Assembly (NCBI GenBank): GCA_938002085.1
Contig: CALLAT010000007.1
Location: 1 to 43,680 of the forward strand
Origin: an uncultured Pseudanabaenaceae cyanobacterium
Lineage (GTDB): Bacteria > Cyanobacteriota > Cyanobacteriia > PCC-9006 > JAAUQQ01
Direction of reading: 5' to 3'
Length of the DNA: 43,680 bases
The translations under genes were made by a program, and so were the position numbers. Positions 42,101 to 43,680 of the stretch are shown here, piece by piece; the first letter of the stretch is position 1, and every line of letters begins with the position of its first letter. The notes under the pieces are model-generated. The model was not told the DNA's origin and made no database searches. It saw nothing but the letters and a program-made list of their open reading frames with translations.

Positions 42101-43680
42101 TGTGGCAGATGCCTAATTGGACTTGCATAAATAATTGCCTGACAATGAGCAATGCAAGTCTTACGTGATACGGGCGATGTAAATTACCGGTTGTATGGGG
42201 CTGAAAATAGTACAAATACAACTTGTAATCTAAATGCCGGAATTCATGGTGCTTTGGAACTAATCACTTGCAAAAGTCTTGAAGTGAATCTGAAAAGCGT
42301 TGAAGAATGCTAAAGGCTGACGAAGATCTGCAGCCATTTAACTTAGGGGACATGTTTGCAAATCAAGCGAGAAAAACTCGATGATATGAGCTGTAAGCAA
42401 CAATGCGAGCTTTCTTGACTTTCTTGCCAAGCTTCAGGGAAGCCTAAGCGAAACGCAACTAGCATTGTCGTTCTAGGCCGCAACCCCCAAATTAGAATTG
42501 GAGCAAACTCAGCTCTATAGATAGATCTAAAATCCTTAGATCTTGTTGGGTTGAAGAGATGTCTATAGATCGACAAGACGCAATTAAGCAGTCAGTTTGT
42601 CGCCCATAAGACCTTGGGGGAAAAAGTCTAATCATGGGGATGTCAGGTCACACCTGTGTTGAGTTGCTTCCTAATTTAGAAGATCAACCCGCCCCGGGGA
42701 TAGTACTAGCAAGCTAGGTTTGTCCAAGATTTAATTTGCTCAAATCGAGGATAAAACTTGGCGAAATAATCCTGTTTTTTTGAATCTCAGTAAATAATGA
42801 ACCAGGGAAGTATCTAGTTAATGAAATTTTAATAGGAAGACTGTACAACTGCTGAAAAATTGCCAGTTAATACAGGAATCTGAGAATTAATTTTACAGCT
42901 AGCCATCCTAAACCACTGTTTTAGGGGATGGGGAGAGTTAAGCTTTTTACCCAACTGTCGCTTTTGACTTTCATTCGTATCTCTAACTCAATCTAGCATT
43001 ACATACCTTCACTGTCATTTATGTATTAAGCGTAACGGATTTTAGATTGATCGCGATAAAAATAGCTGCTGGATGCTGTAAGGACGACTTAATAGGTCTT
43101 GCTGGAAGAATAATGGTCTGTCTCCCCTATCTGATTCAGTGTCTGTCCCTTTTATTTCTCTCAGATGAATGAGATCTATAGGCCAGTCGTAGTTCGCCCA
43201 CAGATAAATTTAGGGAGACCAGTATGAAAGAGGGCGTTGCTGAATTGAGGGATGAACACATTTCTGGAAGTCAGGTTAGCTATAGCGCTCTCAAAATTCT
43301 TCATCCCATAAATCAGCAACGCCGAAAATAGGTCTTGGTATCTGGAAGTGTCAGGGTTTTGGAGGTTGGGACTGTAACTAGCCTGATGGGTGATTCTAAT
43401 GTGGTTTGCAGTTCCAATTAATTGCCCCGACCGAAAAAAACTTGAATTTAATACAGAGCGTATTTCTGCTGCTTGAAGCGCAGGAAATACCCTACAAACG
43501 ATATGAGACTCTAGAAGACTTACGATGGAAGTAGATAGGCAGCAAGGATAGCGGGCTGGGTGCTGCAATAAGTTGATTGGTCCGTGCGCACCATCTCTTG
43601 AGCAGCAGTGCCGCAAGTGAGCCACCTGCTAAAGCATTTTCTAAGTTTGATTTTTTATTCTGTTTAAGAGAAAAGGCGGC
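42101..43680. other. AT-rich right-end region without a convincing gene
   Basis: About 1.6 kb. The longest open frame (43176-43625, minus strand, 149 codons) crosses a MITE-like element and translates to a sequence with no domain-like features. CCATCC and GGATGG near 42903-42930 can pair around a TAAA/TTTA stem. No HIP1 octamer is present, unlike the gene-dense parts. No tRNA or known small RNA was recognised. Confidence 0.6.
43233..43323. mobile_element. MITE-like element, 91 bp
   Basis: GGCGTTGCTGAATTGAGGGA onward (43233-43256) is matched in inverted orientation at 43300-43323, with about 20 of 24 positions complementary. The GGCGTTGCTGAAT terminus resembles ends of cyanobacterial DDE-type insertion sequences as I recall them. 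The interior of about 43 bp has no coding capacity. No exact target-site duplication is evident (GAAA occurs on both sides, offset). Confidence 0.75.

Noticed and set aside
43176..43625. 149-codon minus-strand frame at the right end
   Set aside because: It reads through the MITE-like inverted repeats, has no domain-like pattern or RBS, and is rich in residues typical of translated non-coding DNA.

Overview
The window is cyanobacterial chromosomal DNA. Three things support this: the palindrome GCGATCGC (the HIP1 element) recurs throughout; several genes are specific to oxygenic phototrophs (chlG for chlorophyll synthase, petP for a cytochrome b6f subunit, a Get3d-type ATPase with a C-terminal alpha-crystallin-like domain, and a photosystem I accumulation factor); and several other proteins look like families I know mainly from cyanobacteria (DUF3155, a SucC-like protein). 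I cannot name the species from the sequence alone.

Layout. (1) 1-9367 is a housekeeping and photosynthesis block. On the minus strand are petP, get3d, chlG and a class A penicillin-binding protein whose acidic Tyr-rich repeat tail runs off the left edge. On the plus strand are hisF, a small membrane protein, a DUF4112 protein, a ParB-like unknown and a thylakoid thioredoxin-like PSI accumulation factor. (2) 9368-11926 is largely non-coding, AT-rich and hairpin-rich, with one family 2 glycosyltransferase. (3) 11927-29036 is a 17-kb exopolysaccharide locus. Its plus-strand arm encodes a split Alg14/Alg13-type (PssD/PssE) transferase, an alkaline-phosphatase-superfamily phosphodiesterase, a hexapeptide acyltransferase, a GT4, a Wzy-like polymerase/ligase, a GT2, a Wzx-like flippase, a second GT2 and a GH74-like lipoprotein. 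It converges on a minus-strand arm encoding a second copy of the phosphodiesterase, a Wza/GumB-type export protein and a Wzz/GumC-type co-polymerase without a kinase domain. This is a Wzx/Wzy-type assembly and export pathway. No phosphoglycosyltransferase that would start the repeat unit is visible, so it should be elsewhere in the genome. (4) 29037-40396 is a mixed region: DUF3565, a lone PD-(D/E)XK endonuclease-like gene lying between the complete ttcA and a divergent extra copy of the ttcA 3' end, an AGCS-type Na+/amino-acid symporter divergent from a macro-domain gene, mazG, a DUF2227-like protein, a degenerate succinyl-CoA-synthetase-beta-like protein, a sensor histidine kinase and a DUF3155 protein. 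(5) 40397-43680 holds a bidirectional terminator, an esterase, a WecG/TagA/CpsF glycosyltransferase, then about 1.6 kb of AT-rich sequence without a convincing gene but with a small MITE-like inverted-repeat element.

The items most worth attention are the polysaccharide locus with its twin phosphodiesterases, whose metal-site residues deviate from the classical motif, and its secreted GH74-like lipoprotein; the ttcA tail duplication, whose differences are mostly synonymous and which flanks an endonuclease gene; the SucC-like pseudoenzyme; and the Get3d ATPase whose P-loop lysine is a cysteine. No tRNA, rRNA, CRISPR array or complete insertion sequence was recognised.
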